Shown: positions 1-7,693, counted from the stretch's first letter. The stretch: 29,498 bases of DNA from Streptococcus sp. A12 (GCF_905372335.1 NZ_CAJPOU010000019.1:1-29498), one strand, 5' to 3'. Translations and numbers: made by a program. The notes: generated by a model from the letters alone, not told the origin.

Positions 1-2579
1 TTTCAAAAGATATCATTGTTCGTTCTAAGTCTATGTCAGGTTTTTATGCACCGTACATCCCAGGTTGGGATACACACGGTTTGCCAATCGAGCAAGTCTT
101 GGCTAAACAAGGTGTCAAACGCAAAGAAATGGACTTGGTTGAGTACTTGAAACTTTGCCGCGACTACGCCCTTTCTCAAGTAGATAAACAACGCGAAGAC
201 TTTAAACGCTTGGGTGTTTCAGGTGACTGGGAAAATCCTTATGTGACCTTGACGCCTGATTATGAAGCGGCGCAAATCCGTGTCTTCGGTGAAATGGCTA
301 ACAAAGGCTATATATACCGTGGAGCTAAGCCAGTTTACTGGTCATGGTCTTCTGAGTCAGCGCTTGCTGAAGCGGAAATTGAATACCATGACTTGGTATC
401 AACATCACTTTACTATGCCAACAAGGTTAAAGATGGCAAAGGTGTCCTAGACACTGATACTTATATCGTTGTTTGGACAACAACTCCATTTACTATCACT
501 GCTTCTCGTGGTTTGACTGTTGGTGCGGATATTGATTACGTTTTGGTTCAACCTGCTGGTGAAGCTCGTAAGTTTGTGGTTGCTGCTGAATTGTTGAACA
601 ATTTGTCTGAAAAATTTGGCTGGGCAGATGTTCAAGTTTTGGCGACTTACCGTGGTCAAGAATTGAACCATATCGTGACAGAGCACCCATGGGACACAGC
701 AGTAGATGAACTTGTTATCCTTGGTGATCACGTTACAACAGACTCCGGTACTGGTATTGTCCATACAGCCCCTGGTTTTGGTGAGGACGACTACAATGTC
801 GGTGTTGCCAATGGCTTGGAAGTTGCTGTAACAGTTAACGAACGCGGTATTATGATGGAAAATGCTGGTCCTGAATTTGCGGGTCAGTTCTATGACAAGG
901 TTGTGCCGACTGTTATCGAAAAACTGGGTGATTTACTCCTTGCTCAGGAAGAAATTTCTCACTCATATCCATTTGACTGGCGTACCAAGAAACCAATCAT
1001 CTGGCGAGCTGTTCCACAGTGGTTTGCCTCTGTATCTAAATTCCGCCAAGAAATCTTGGATGAAATTGAAAAAGTGAAGTTCCACTCAGAATGGGGGAAA
1101 GTTCGTCTTTACAACATGATCCGTGACCGTGGTGACTGGGTTATCTCTCGTCAACGTGCTTGGGGTGTGCCACTCCCAATCTTCTACGCTGAAGATGGCA
1201 CACCAATCATGACGGCTGAAACCATCGAACATGTAGCTCAACTCTTTGAAGAGAACGGTTCCATCATCTGGTGGGAACGGGATGCTAAAGATCTCTTGCC
1301 AGAAGGATTTACACATCCAGGTTCACCAAATGGAGAGTTCAAGAAAGAAACAGACATCATGGACGTATGGTTCGACTCAGGTTCATCATGGAATGGGGTT
1401 GTAGTGAACCGTCCGGAACTCAAATACCCAGCTGATCTCTACCTTGAAGGTTCAGACCAATACCGTGGTTGGTTCAACTCATCTCTTATCACATCTGTGG
1501 CGAACCATGGTGTCGCACCATACAAGCAAATCTTGTCACAAGGTTTTGCCCTTGACGGTAAAGGTGAGAAGATGTCTAAATCTCTTGGAAATACCATTGC
1601 TCCAAGCGATGTTGAAAAACAATTTGGTGCGGAAATCTTGCGTCTCTGGGTTACCAGTGTAGACTCAAGCAACGATGTGCGTATCTCTATGGATATCTTG
1701 AGCCAAGTTTCTGAAACTTACCGCAAGATCCGTAACACGCTTCGTTTCTTGATCGCCAATACTTCTGACTTTAACCCAGCTGAGGATGCAGTAGCTTACG
1801 AAGAGCTTCGTTCCGTTGATAAGTACATGACCATTCGCTTTAACCAACTTGTTAAGACCATTCGTGACGCTTATGCTAACTTCGAATTCTTGACAATCTA
1901 CAAAGCCCTAGTGAACTTTATCAATGTTGATTTGTCTGCCTTCTACCTTGACTTTGCCAAAGATGTTGTTTACATCGAAGGGGCTAAGTCACTTGAACGC
2001 CGTCAAATGCAAACGGTCTTCTATGACATCCTTGTGAAAATCACCAAACTTTTGACACCAATCCTTCCTCACACTGCGGAAGAAATCTGGTCATATCTTG
2101 AGTTTGAAACAGAAGAATTTGTTCAATTGTCAGAATTACCAGAAGCTCAAACATTTGCCAACCAAGAGGAAATCTTGGATACCTGGGCAGCCTTCATGGA
2201 CTTCCGTGGTCAAGCTCAAAAAGCCTTGGAAGAAGCACGGAATGAAAAAGTGATCGGTAAATCTCTTGAAGCTCACTTGACCGTTTATCCAAACGAAGTC
2301 GTGAAAACTCTTCTTGGAGCTGTTGATAGCAATGTAGCACAACTCTTGATTGTCTCTGAATTGACTATCGCAGAAGGACCAGCCCCAGAAGGTGCAGTAG
2401 CATTTGAAGATGTAGCCTTCACAGTTGAACGTGCAACCGGTGAAGTTTGTGACCGTTGCCGTCGTATTGACCCAACAACGGCTGAACGCCACTATCATGC
2501 AACTATTTGTGATCATTGTGCAAGCATTGTTGAAGAAAACTTTGCAGACGCAGTTGCAGAAGGTTTTGAAGCAAAATAA
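1..2579 (+). CDS. ileS: Isoleucyl-tRNA synthetase, 5' end cut by the window
   Basis: Class I aminoacyl-tRNA synthetase that charges tRNA-Ile in the cytoplasm and edits misactivated valine. The reading frame is open from base 3, upstream of the first in-frame ATG at 33. The visible protein begins just after where the HIGH motif should be, so roughly the first 70-80 residues lie outside the window. The CP1 editing domain is visible (GTGIVHTAPGFGEDD, encoded near 735-800), as is the KMSKS loop at bases 1569-1583 (GEKMSKSLGN). The anticodon-binding helical domain follows. A C-terminal zinc knuckle has two CxxC pairs (CDRC and CDHC) near 2449-2522. Codon use is of the highly expressed type. Any T-box leader would be upstream and is not visible. 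Identity is certain; only the start is missing. Confidence 0.97.
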   Translation, partial: SKDIIVRSKSMSGFYAPYIPGWDTHGLPIEQVLAKQGVKRKEMDLVEYLKLCRDYALSQVDKQREDFKRLGVSGDWENPYVTLTPDYEAAQIRVFGEMANKGYIYRGAKPVYWSWSSESALAEAEIEYHDLVSTSLYYANKVKDGKGVLDTDTYIVVWTTTPFTITASRGLTVGADIDYVLVQPAGEARKFVVAAELLNNLSEKFGWADVQVLATYRGQELNHIVTEHPWDTAVDELVILGDHVTTDSGTGIVHTAPGFGEDDYNVGVANGLEVAVTVNERGIMMENAGPEFAGQFYDKVVPTVIEKLGDLLLAQEEISHSYPFDWRTKKPIIWRAVPQWFASVSKFRQEILDEIEKVKFHSEWGKVRLYNMIRDRGDWVISRQRAWGVPLPIFYAEDGTPIMTAETIEHVAQLFEENGSIIWWERDAKDLLPEGFTHPGSPNGEFKKETDIMDVWFDSGSSWNGVVVNRPELKYPADLYLEGSDQYRGWFNSSLITSVANHGVAPYKQILSQGFALDGKGEKMSKSLGNTIAPSDVEKQFGAEILRLWVTSVDSSNDVRISMDILSQVSETYRKIRNTLRFLIANTSDFNPAEDAVAYEELRSVDKYMTIRFNQLVKTIRDAYANFEFLTIYKALVNFINVDLSAFYLDFAKDVVYIEGAKSLERRQMQTVFYDILVKITKLLTPILPHTAEEIWSYLEFETEEFVQLSELPEAQTFANQEEILDTWAAFMDFRGQAQKALEEARNEKVIGKSLEAHLTVYPNEVVKTLLGAVDSNVAQLLIVSELTIAEGPAPEGAVAFEDVAFTVERATGEVCDRCRRIDPTTAERHYHATICDHCASIVEENFADAVAEGFEAK

Positions 2580-2590
2580 TAGATATCAAA

Positions 2591-2613
2591 AGAAGTTCCA
2601 TAATGGAACTTCT
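2591..2613 (+). terminator. Hairpin directly after ileS
   Basis: Near-perfect inverted repeat AGAAGTTCCAT/ATGGAACTTCT, 11 nt after the ileS stop. Only three T follow, with an interrupting C, so it is a weak intrinsic terminator at best. It matches the hairpin at 2868-2890 in 22 of 23 positions. Confidence 0.5.
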
Positions 2614-2637
2614 TTCAGATTGAAGATAAAGTCTTCT

Positions 2638-2779
2638 GAAAAACTTTCCTTAGGTGAGTACGGACGTCAGCGAACTTCGTAGAAGTTCCATGACTAATTA
2701 TTGAGCCTAAGGTCTCAATAATTCCGAGTTCCTGAAACAACTGTGTTTCAGGAACTTTTCTCACAGCGGAAAGTTTTTC
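2638..2779 (+). repeat. Folded RNA-like repeat element, copy 1
   Basis: The sequence folds as follows. Closing stem P1 is 2638-2649 with 2768-2779 (12 perfect pairs). P2 is GTGAG 2654-2658 with CTCAC 2760-2764. Three hairpins lie inside: a 2672-2678/2682-2688, b 2696-2705/2714-2723, c 2727-2739/2744-2756. Nearly every base is accounted for. A second copy at 21717-21889 on the minus strand keeps the linkers almost unchanged (CTTTCCTTAGGTGAG, ACGGAC, AGCGAA, CTCACnGCGGAA) while all stems differ but still pair. No ORF is present. TCTTCT occurs on both sides (2632-2637 and 2781-2786), which could be a target-site duplication or chance. It lies in sense orientation downstream of ileS. It could be a mobile repeat whose transcript folds, or a 3'-UTR RNA. 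I do not recognise the family. Confidence 0.8.
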
Positions 2780-2831
2780 ATCTTCTTAAATGATTAAAAA
2801 ATAAAAGTCATTTTTTGAAAATCTACTAGCT

Positions 2832-2847
2832 GTTTTATGTAAAACAA
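2832..2847. repeat. Short palindrome in the ileS downstream region
   Basis: TGTTTTA-TG-TAAAACA is a perfect 7-bp inverted repeat with a 2-base centre, in AT-rich sequence between the folded element and the terminator at 2868. No role can be assigned. Confidence 0.35.
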
Positions 2848-2867
2848 TAGTTTGTCTCCATTCAAAA

Positions 2868-2895
2868 AGAAGTTCCATGATGGAACTTCTTTTTT
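2868..2895 (+). terminator. Intrinsic terminator of the ileS unit
   Basis: Stem AGAAGTTCCAT/ATGGAACTTCT followed by a run of T to 2895. This is the best + strand terminator after ileS, so a read-through ileS transcript would contain the folded element at 2638-2779. The 13 bases 2868-2880 are identical to 2681-2693 inside hairpin a of that element. Confidence 0.8.
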
Positions 2896-2941
2896 GGTGA
2901 CTAGAATGGTGTATCGTGTCCATCGTCAAGACAATAAAAAA

Positions 2942-2963
2942 AGTAAGGCGGAATAGCCTTACT
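2942..2963 (-). terminator. Terminator of the DUF1827 gene
   Basis: On the minus strand AGTAAGGC-6 nt-GCCTTACT is followed by seven T. The 5' arm overlaps the stop codon of the gene (2962-2964). Confidence 0.85.
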
Positions 2964-3261
2964 AAATAATTGGGAAAGAAATTTCGATCAGTTTATCGGA
3001 GTAGAGCGTTTTAATAGTGGATTGGTCGATGATTTTGAGATCAATCTTGCGTTTTAAAAAGAACTCACGAATTTTTTCAACTTCTGTTTCACGAATGGCA
3101 CGGTGTTTGTTACTAATCAGCAATTCGTAATGAGTAGGAGCTTTGGTAAAGATAACATCGGTGTTACCAGCTGAATAGACCTCAACAAGGGTAGCATCGG
3201 TACTTTCTAATTGACTTTTGACCAAATTAGCATGACTATTTGTTGTATTCATAAGCTTCAT
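2962..3261 (-). CDS. DUF1827 family protein
   Basis: 99-residue soluble protein with no signal peptide or membrane segment. The sequence (starting MKLMNTTNSHANLVKSQLES) resembles, from memory, the short DUF1827 proteins found in streptococci and relatives, whose function is unknown. The mix of beta-like stretches (TLVEVYSAG, HYELLIS, LIEISFPII) and a charged helix (ETEVEKIREFFLKRK) suggests a small alpha/beta fold. The start at 3261 is chosen because AGGAGG sits 7 nt upstream; the Met at residue 4 has no such site. It has its own promoter (3292-3300) and its own terminator, so it is monocistronic. Confidence 0.8.
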   Translation of the reverse strand: MKLMNTTNSHANLVKSQLESTDATLVEVYSAGNTDVIFTKAPTHYELLISNKHRAIRETEVEKIREFFLKRKIDLKIIDQSTIKTLYSDKLIEISFPII

Positions 3262-3291
3262 GTGAGATCCTCCTAAGCTCTTTCTCCATTT

Positions 3292-3300
3292 ATTATAGCA
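3292..3300 (-). promoter_or_regulatory. Extended -10 promoter of the DUF1827 gene
   Basis: Minus-strand TGCTATAAT, a perfect extended -10 box, about 30 nt upstream of the start codon and just before the AGGAGG ribosome site. Confidence 0.7.
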
Positions 3301-3328
3301 CTTTTTTTTATTTTGTGAAAGAAGTCGC

Positions 3329-3778
3329 TTACAATTTTTGGGCAGATTTCCACATTTTGATTCCCCATTTATGGCTTCCTCTTTTTAACTTTTCAATGGC
3401 TTCGTCAATGGGGAACCAGGCAATGTTATTGAAATCCTCTAGTGGCTTTTGAGCCTCTACAAAGTCAGTTACTTCATAGATATAAGCAGGATTGTAGTAG
3501 TGAGTGTCGCGGTGACTGGAGTAGAAGTACTCATCTGCTTGTCCATAATACTCGCCGATGGTCGCAGTGAAGCCCAGCTCTTCGATCAGTTCGCGCTCGA
3601 GTGCCAAGAAATGATCTTCTCCTGCCTCGATTTCACCACCTGGTAGGAACCAAGCCCCATTTGGAGCTTGGACTAGGATGATTTGGTCCTTAGTTTGATT
3701 TGGAATCACCGCATAGACTCCATAACGATTGACATAGTCAACATTTTCTTCTTTTGTTCCAAAAGTTGCAACAGTCAT
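3329..3778 (-). CDS. NUDIX hydrolase (MutT-like)
   Basis: 149-residue Nudix pyrophosphohydrolase, expected to cleave a nucleoside-diphosphate-linked substrate in the cytoplasm. Residues 48-70 fit the Nudix box GX5EX7REUXEEXGU exactly (GEIEAGED... RELIEELGF), so the metal-binding glutamates are intact. The strand before it (GAWFLPGG) is the usual lead-in. Length is normal for a single-domain member. The substrate cannot be read from sequence; candidates include oxidised dNTPs, nucleotide sugars and capped RNA. The ribosome site is weak (GAAGCGAG). It has its own extended -10 (3807-3815) and lies between DUF1827 and clpE without a shared operon. Confidence 0.9.
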   Translation of the reverse strand: MTVATFGTKEENVDYVNRYGVYAVIPNQTKDQIILVQAPNGAWFLPGGEIEAGEDHFLALERELIEELGFTATIGEYYGQADEYFYSSHRDTHYYNPAYIYEVTDFVEAQKPLEDFNNIAWFPIDEAIEKLKRGSHKWGIKMWKSAQKL

Positions 3779-3806
3779 AATGATACTCGCTTCTTATTTT
3801 TTTATC

Positions 3807-3815
3807 ATTATAACA
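3807..3815 (-). promoter_or_regulatory. Extended -10 promoter of the NUDIX gene
   Basis: Minus-strand TGTTATAAT, a full extended -10 match, about 29 nt upstream of the start codon. Confidence 0.65.
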
Positions 3816-3850
3816 TAGATGGACATAAAAAGCAGTAGGAGATGAAAATA

Positions 3851-3884
3851 AGAGAGATTCCTTGTAGCTACTAGGAATCTCTCT
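3851..3884 (-). terminator. clpE terminator
   Basis: Perfect 12-bp stem AGAGAGATTCCT/AGGAATCTCTCT with a 10-base loop, 11 nt beyond the clpE stop. On the minus strand it is followed by TTATTTTC. Confidence 0.8.
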
Positions 3885-3895
3885 GTAGAATGCGA

Positions 3896-6163
3896 TTATT
3901 CAGTTACTTTTTCTGCTTCGTTCGCAGGTTTGCTCTTTCCTTTGATGCAAATCTTCCCATTGCTGGTCATGACAGCCTTCAGATCTTTCTCACTAGGATT
4001 TTCTAGGTAGTAATCTGTAATGGCATCTTCAATATAGTCTTGAATGGTGCGACGAAGAGGACGTGCCCCCATTTTCGGATCGTAGCCCAAATCAACCAGT
4101 TTCTCCTTGACCTTATCGGTAACATCCAGGTGGATATCATTGTGGGCTAAGCGTTGGTTGACATCGTCTAACATTAGAGTGACGATTTGAAGGAGGTTTT
4201 CCTTAGACAAGGCTTTGAATTCAATGATGCCGTCAAAGCGGTTCATGAATTCTGGACTAAAGAAGTTCCCCAGTTCACCTAGGATAGAATTGGTACGACC
4301 TTCACGAGCCGCCCCAAAGCCGACATTAGCCTCCGCTTTTCCAGTTCCCGCATTGGAAGTCATGATAATAATGGTATCTTTGAAGCTCACCGTTCGACCT
4401 TGCCCATCTGTCAAGCGACCATCGTCTAAGACTTGGAGGAACATATGCATGACATCTGGGTGGGCCTTTTCGACCTCATCCAAGAGGATGAGAGAGTAAG
4501 GGTTGCGACGCACCTTTTCAGTTAGCTGGCCTGCTTCTTCATAGCCGACGTAGCCTGGAGGTGCACCGACCAATTTGGCAACGGCATGTTTCTCCATATA
4601 CTCACTCATATCAAAGCGAATCATACTGTCAGCAGAACCAAAGAGTTCGATGGCCAATTGCTTGGACAACTCGGTCTTCCCGACACCAGTTGGTCCAACA
4701 AAGAGGAAGCTACCAATTGGACGGTTTGGTGTTCCAAGCCCTACCCGGTTGCGACGGATGGCCTTAGCAATTTTTTCAACAGCCTCATCTTGACCGATGA
4801 CATGAGCCTTCAAGTCAGCTGCCAAGTTGATCAATTGGGATTGTTCTTTTTCTTTCAAATCGCCAACTGGAATATTGGTCTTTTGCTCGACGATGTGTTC
4901 GATGGTCTTTTCGCTAATGACTGGCGTATCTTGATCAGTGACCTGTTGCCCTTGCATTTCTTTGTACTTAGCGATTTGGTCGCGGAAGTAGGCTGCCTTT
5001 TCAAAGTCTTCATCACGCGTCGCTTGAGCCTTGAGATTTTCGGCTTCAATTAAGCGTTGGTCGATGACTTTGGGATCGACAAAATTGAGGGTTAAGTTCA
5101 TCTTAGAGCCTGCTTCGTCTAAGAGGTCAATGGCCTTGTCTGGCAAGAAGCGGTCTTGGATATAGCGATTGGAAAGGAGAGCCGCAGCCTCGATCGCACC
5201 ATCGGTGTAGTGGACGTGGTGGTAATCCTCGTATTTCTTTTGAATGCCTTTGAGGATGGTGATGGTTTCTTCCACTGTAGGTTCGTCGACCTTAACGGGT
5301 TGCATCCGGCGTTCAAGTGCCGCATCCTTTTCGATAATTCGGTATTCATTGAGGGTTGTCGCACCGACTAATTGCAATTCGCCACGAGCGAGGGCTGGTT
5401 TGAGGATATTTCCAGCATCCATATTGCCATCACCAGCAGATCCGGCACCGACAATTTCATGGATCTCATCGATAAACAAAATAACATCTTCCCGGCGACG
5501 GATTTCCTCCATCAATTGTTGCATGCGCTCTTCAAATTGCCCTCGGATCCCAGTTCCTTGAACGAGGCTGACAACGTCTAAGCGAATGACTTCCTTGCCT
5601 TGCAATTTGTGAGGAACATCTCCATCGACAATCTTTTGCGCAAGGCCTTCCACGACAGCTGTTTTTCCGACACCGGGTTCCCCAATCAGGACAGGGTTAT
5701 TCTTGGTCCGACGGTTGAGGATTTCAATGACACGAAGAATTTCATCGTCACGGCCAATGACCGGATCGATATCCCCACGGCGAGCAATTTCAGTAACGTT
5801 AATTCCAAACTCTTCTAGGAGGCCCTTTGGTTGTTGTTTGGCTTGAGCTCTACTTGGTCCTGAAGAACGACCGTTCCCATTTGAGCCATAGTCATTTCCA
5901 CCACCATAGCCTCCTCCAGATTGGGTCGGAGGGGTTTGGGGTTCTTGCGGAGCCTGGAAGTTTCCTAGTTGATTGAAGAAATCTTCAAAAGGATCCCGTC
6001 CTCCGCGATTTTGTTGGTTTAATCCTGCGAGCAGACTATTGTTAGGATCCGTTTTCATAATTTGATAGCAGTTCTGGCAAAGGTCTACTTGTTGTTGGTG
6101 GCCATTCACGTTCGTATAAAGATGAATGGTTGAATCATTGATTTTACAGTTTTGACAAAGCAT
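3896..6163 (-). CDS. clpE: ATP-dependent Clp protease ATPase subunit ClpE
   Basis: 755-residue HSP100 unfoldase that feeds aggregated or damaged proteins to ClpP. The N-terminal zinc finger that defines ClpE is present (C3, C6, C29, C32). A Gly/Gln/Asn-rich linker spans about 41-112. AAA+ domain 1 has Walker A GEPGVGKT at 160-167 and Walker B ILFIDEIHE. A UVR-type coiled segment lies at about 366-401. AAA+ domain 2 has Walker A GPTGVGKT at 489-496 and the C-terminal arginine-finger domain (DPKMGARPLRR). The start is preceded by AGAGGTAAGAG. A CtsR-type operator lies over the transcription start (6206-6222), so heat-shock control by CtsR is inferred. Length and domain order are typical. Confidence 0.97.
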   Translation of the reverse strand: MLCQNCKINDSTIHLYTNVNGHQQQVDLCQNCYQIMKTDPNNSLLAGLNQQNRGGRDPFEDFFNQLGNFQAPQEPQTPPTQSGGGYGGGNDYGSNGNGRSSGPSRAQAKQQPKGLLEEFGINVTEIARRGDIDPVIGRDDEILRVIEILNRRTKNNPVLIGEPGVGKTAVVEGLAQKIVDGDVPHKLQGKEVIRLDVVSLVQGTGIRGQFEERMQQLMEEIRRREDVILFIDEIHEIVGAGSAGDGNMDAGNILKPALARGELQLVGATTLNEYRIIEKDAALERRMQPVKVDEPTVEETITILKGIQKKYEDYHHVHYTDGAIEAAALLSNRYIQDRFLPDKAIDLLDEAGSKMNLTLNFVDPKVIDQRLIEAENLKAQATRDEDFEKAAYFRDQIAKYKEMQGQQVTDQDTPVISEKTIEHIVEQKTNIPVGDLKEKEQSQLINLAADLKAHVIGQDEAVEKIAKAIRRNRVGLGTPNRPIGSFLFVGPTGVGKTELSKQLAIELFGSADSMIRFDMSEYMEKHAVAKLVGAPPGYVGYEEAGQLTEKVRRNPYSLILLDEVEKAHPDVMHMFLQVLDDGRLTDGQGRTVSFKDTIIIMTSNAGTGKAEANVGFGAAREGRTNSILGELGNFFSPEFMNRFDGIIEFKALSKENLLQIVTLMLDDVNQRLAHNDIHLDVTDKVKEKLVDLGYDPKMGARPLRRTIQDYIEDAITDYYLENPSEKDLKAVMTSNGKICIKGKSKPANEAEKVTE

Positions 6164-6205
6164 TCTCTTACCTCTTTCTCTAGGGTAAAAAGTGTAAAAA
6201 CTATT

Positions 6206-6222
6206 GGTCAGAAATAGTCAAA
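6206..6222 (+). promoter_or_regulatory. CtsR-type operator of clpE
   Basis: GGTCAGAAATAGTCAAA matches the CtsR heptad repeat (A/G)GTCAAANAN(A/G)GTCAAA with one change (A to G at the sixth base of the first heptad). It lies just downstream of the clpE -10, about +7 to +23, where a repressor would block transcription. Confidence 0.8.
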
Positions 6223-6235
6223 CTTTTATAGTTTC

Positions 6236-6263
6236 ATTATAGCAGTATTCTAAAAGTTTGCAA
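6236..6263 (-). promoter_or_regulatory. clpE promoter
   Basis: Minus-strand extended -10 TGCTATAAT (6236-6244) with TTGCAA (6258-6263) as -35 at 16 bp spacing. The CtsR site follows immediately downstream. Confidence 0.75.
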
Positions 6264-6352
6264 GAATTTAGTATGAAGTCCGGTTTTAGGCATGGAATAA
6301 AGAGGAAAATAGCGGAAAAGTTGATTTTTATTGGAATTTCCTCCTTCTTTTA

Positions 6353-6361
6353 TGATAAAAT
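6353..6361 (+). promoter_or_regulatory. Extended -10 promoter of the YkuJ-like gene
   Basis: TGATAAAAT, an extended -10 variant, about 30 nt upstream of the start. TTGGAA about 19 bp further upstream is a poor -35. The rest of the 229-bp divergent region (6164-6392) is the clpE promoter and AT-rich spacer. Confidence 0.5.
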
Positions 6362-6392
6362 AGGAGAGTAGAAAGTAAATAGGAGAATCAAA

Positions 6393-6623
6393 ATGGAATC
6401 ACATTTGGTACGAATTATCAGCCGTTTGGAAGCGATGACGAAAGACGGTGGAAACTTAAAACGTAATTTTGAACGTGAAGGAGTTGTAGTTGCTGAAGTA
6501 GCTTACAACTATGATGAAGAAAATGGATCAGTATTTACTCTTCGTGATGTAGAAGCGCGTGAGACCTATACATTCGATAGCATTGACTTAATCGCAATGG
6601 AGATCTACGAATTGTTGTACTAA
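6393..6623 (+). CDS. YkuJ-like DUF1797 family protein
   Basis: 76-residue acidic protein, start MESHLVRIISRLEAMTKDGG, preceded by AGGAG at good spacing. It resembles the small DUF1797/YkuJ family of Firmicutes, which has known structures but no firm function. A predicted helix at the N-terminus is followed by beta strands (GVVVAEVAYNY, SVFTLRDV, TYTFDSI) and a final helix. It is monocistronic: its own promoter lies at 6353 and a terminator at 6638. It stands divergent to clpE but shares no visible operator with it. Confidence 0.82.
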   Translation: MESHLVRIISRLEAMTKDGGNLKRNFEREGVVVAEVAYNYDEENGSVFTLRDVEARETYTFDSIDLIAMEIYELLY

Positions 6624-6637
6624 GAAGTATCAATCAA

Positions 6638-6664
6638 GAGTCTAGAGCATCTAGTCTCTTTTTT
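6638..6664 (+). terminator. Terminator after the YkuJ-like gene
   Basis: AGAG-T-CTAGA, loop GCA, TCTAG-T-CTCT, then a T-run interrupted only by a later G. One T-T mismatch lies in the stem. Confidence 0.75.
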
Positions 6665-6739
6665 GTTGGAAGAAAATAGTTATAGTTTCTTCTTATAACC
6701 TTGTCTAATCAAGAAGTGTTAGGAGCAGGTTCACAAATC

Positions 6740-6748
6740 TGATATAAT
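6740..6748 (+). promoter_or_regulatory. folD promoter, extended -10
   Basis: TGATATAAT about 32 nt upstream of the folD ATG at 6780. The -35 region is weak, as expected for an extended -10. Confidence 0.75.
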
Positions 6749-6779
6749 AGAGAAGATATTGAATAGAAAAGAGATTGAG

Positions 6780-7634
6780 ATGACACATGTAATTGATGGG
6801 AAGGCCTTGGCAGTAAAATTGCAAGGGAAATTGGCTGAGAAAACCGCTCGCTTAAAGGCTGAGACTGGTCAGGTCCCAGGCTTGGTAGTGATTTTGGTGG
6901 GAGAAAACCCAGCTAGCCAGGTCTATGTCCGCAATAAAGAACGGTCAGCTTTGGCAGCAGGATTCCGAAGTGAAGTGGTTCGAGTACCAGAAAGCATTTT
7001 CCAAGAGGACTTGTTGGCCCTCATTGACCGCTACAATCAAGATCCACTCTGGCATGGTATTTTAGTCCAGTTGCCTCTACCAGCCCATATCGACGATGAG
7101 GAAGTTTTGTTAGCCATTGATCCTAATAAGGATGTCGACGGCTTCCATCCTCTCAATATGGGACATCTTTGGGCAGGAAATCCAGTCATGGTTCCCTCTA
7201 CACCAGCAGGGATTATGGAAATGTTCCGAGAATATGATATCGATGTCGAAGGGAAAAATGCAGTCGTCATTGGTCGTTCAAACATCGTTGGAAAACCGAT
7301 GGCCCAGCTTCTCCTAGCAAAAAATGCAACGGTGACCTTGACCCATTCGCGGACTCATCATTTGGCAAAAATTGCTAGAAAAGCAGATATCTTAGTGGTG
7401 GCGATCGGTCGTGCAAAATTTGTTACAGCTGACTTTGTTAAAGAGGGAGCAGTCGTTATCGATGTCGGGATGAACCGTGACGAAAATGGAAAGCTCTGTG
7501 GAGACGTGGACTATGAAAAAGTAGCTCCTCTGGCTAGTCACATCACTCCGGTTCCAGGTGGCGTTGGTCCTATGACCATTACCATGCTCATGTCTCAGAC
7601 CTATGAGGCAGCTGTTCGGGCGTTGAAAAAATAG
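6780..7634 (+). CDS. folD: Bifunctional methylenetetrahydrofolate dehydrogenase/methenyltetrahydrofolate cyclohydrolase
   Basis: 284-residue FolD, which interconverts 5,10-methylene-, methenyl- and 10-formyl-THF with NADP, supplying one-carbon units for purines and initiator tRNA. Seen: catalytic Tyr49 and Lys53 in QVYVRNKER, QLPLP (97-101), DVDGF (118-122), the Rossmann motif GRSNIVGKP (165-173) and the C-terminal PVPGGVGPMT signature. I chose the ATG at 6780 (MTHVIDGKAL) because it matches the family N-terminus. A TTG seven codons upstream (6759) would add residues unlike the family. The ribosome site is modest (AAAAGAGATTGAG). The gene is monocistronic, with a terminator at 7694. Confidence 0.96.
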   Translation: MTHVIDGKALAVKLQGKLAEKTARLKAETGQVPGLVVILVGENPASQVYVRNKERSALAAGFRSEVVRVPESIFQEDLLALIDRYNQDPLWHGILVQLPLPAHIDDEEVLLAIDPNKDVDGFHPLNMGHLWAGNPVMVPSTPAGIMEMFREYDIDVEGKNAVVIGRSNIVGKPMAQLLLAKNATVTLTHSRTHHLAKIARKADILVVAIGRAKFVTADFVKEGAVVIDVGMNRDENGKLCGDVDYEKVAPLASHITPVPGGVGPMTITMLMSQTYEAAVRALKK

Positions 7635-7693
7635 GTGAACTTGGATGGACTCGGGACAGTGTTTGTAGCTGTAGAATGTTTAGAAAGATTATT

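Noticed and set aside
2638..2779. Assignment of the folded element to BOX, RUP or SPRITE repeats
   Set aside because: The general shape (closing stem plus inner hairpins) recalls BOX, but the conserved sequences do not match what I remember of boxA, boxB or boxC.
4586..5053. 155-codon open frame on the plus strand within clpE
   Set aside because: Antisense shadow of clpE with no family resemblance or start signals.
6759..6779. TTG start seven codons upstream for folD
   Set aside because: The added residues do not match FolD proteins, and the ATG at 6780 gives the family N-terminus.
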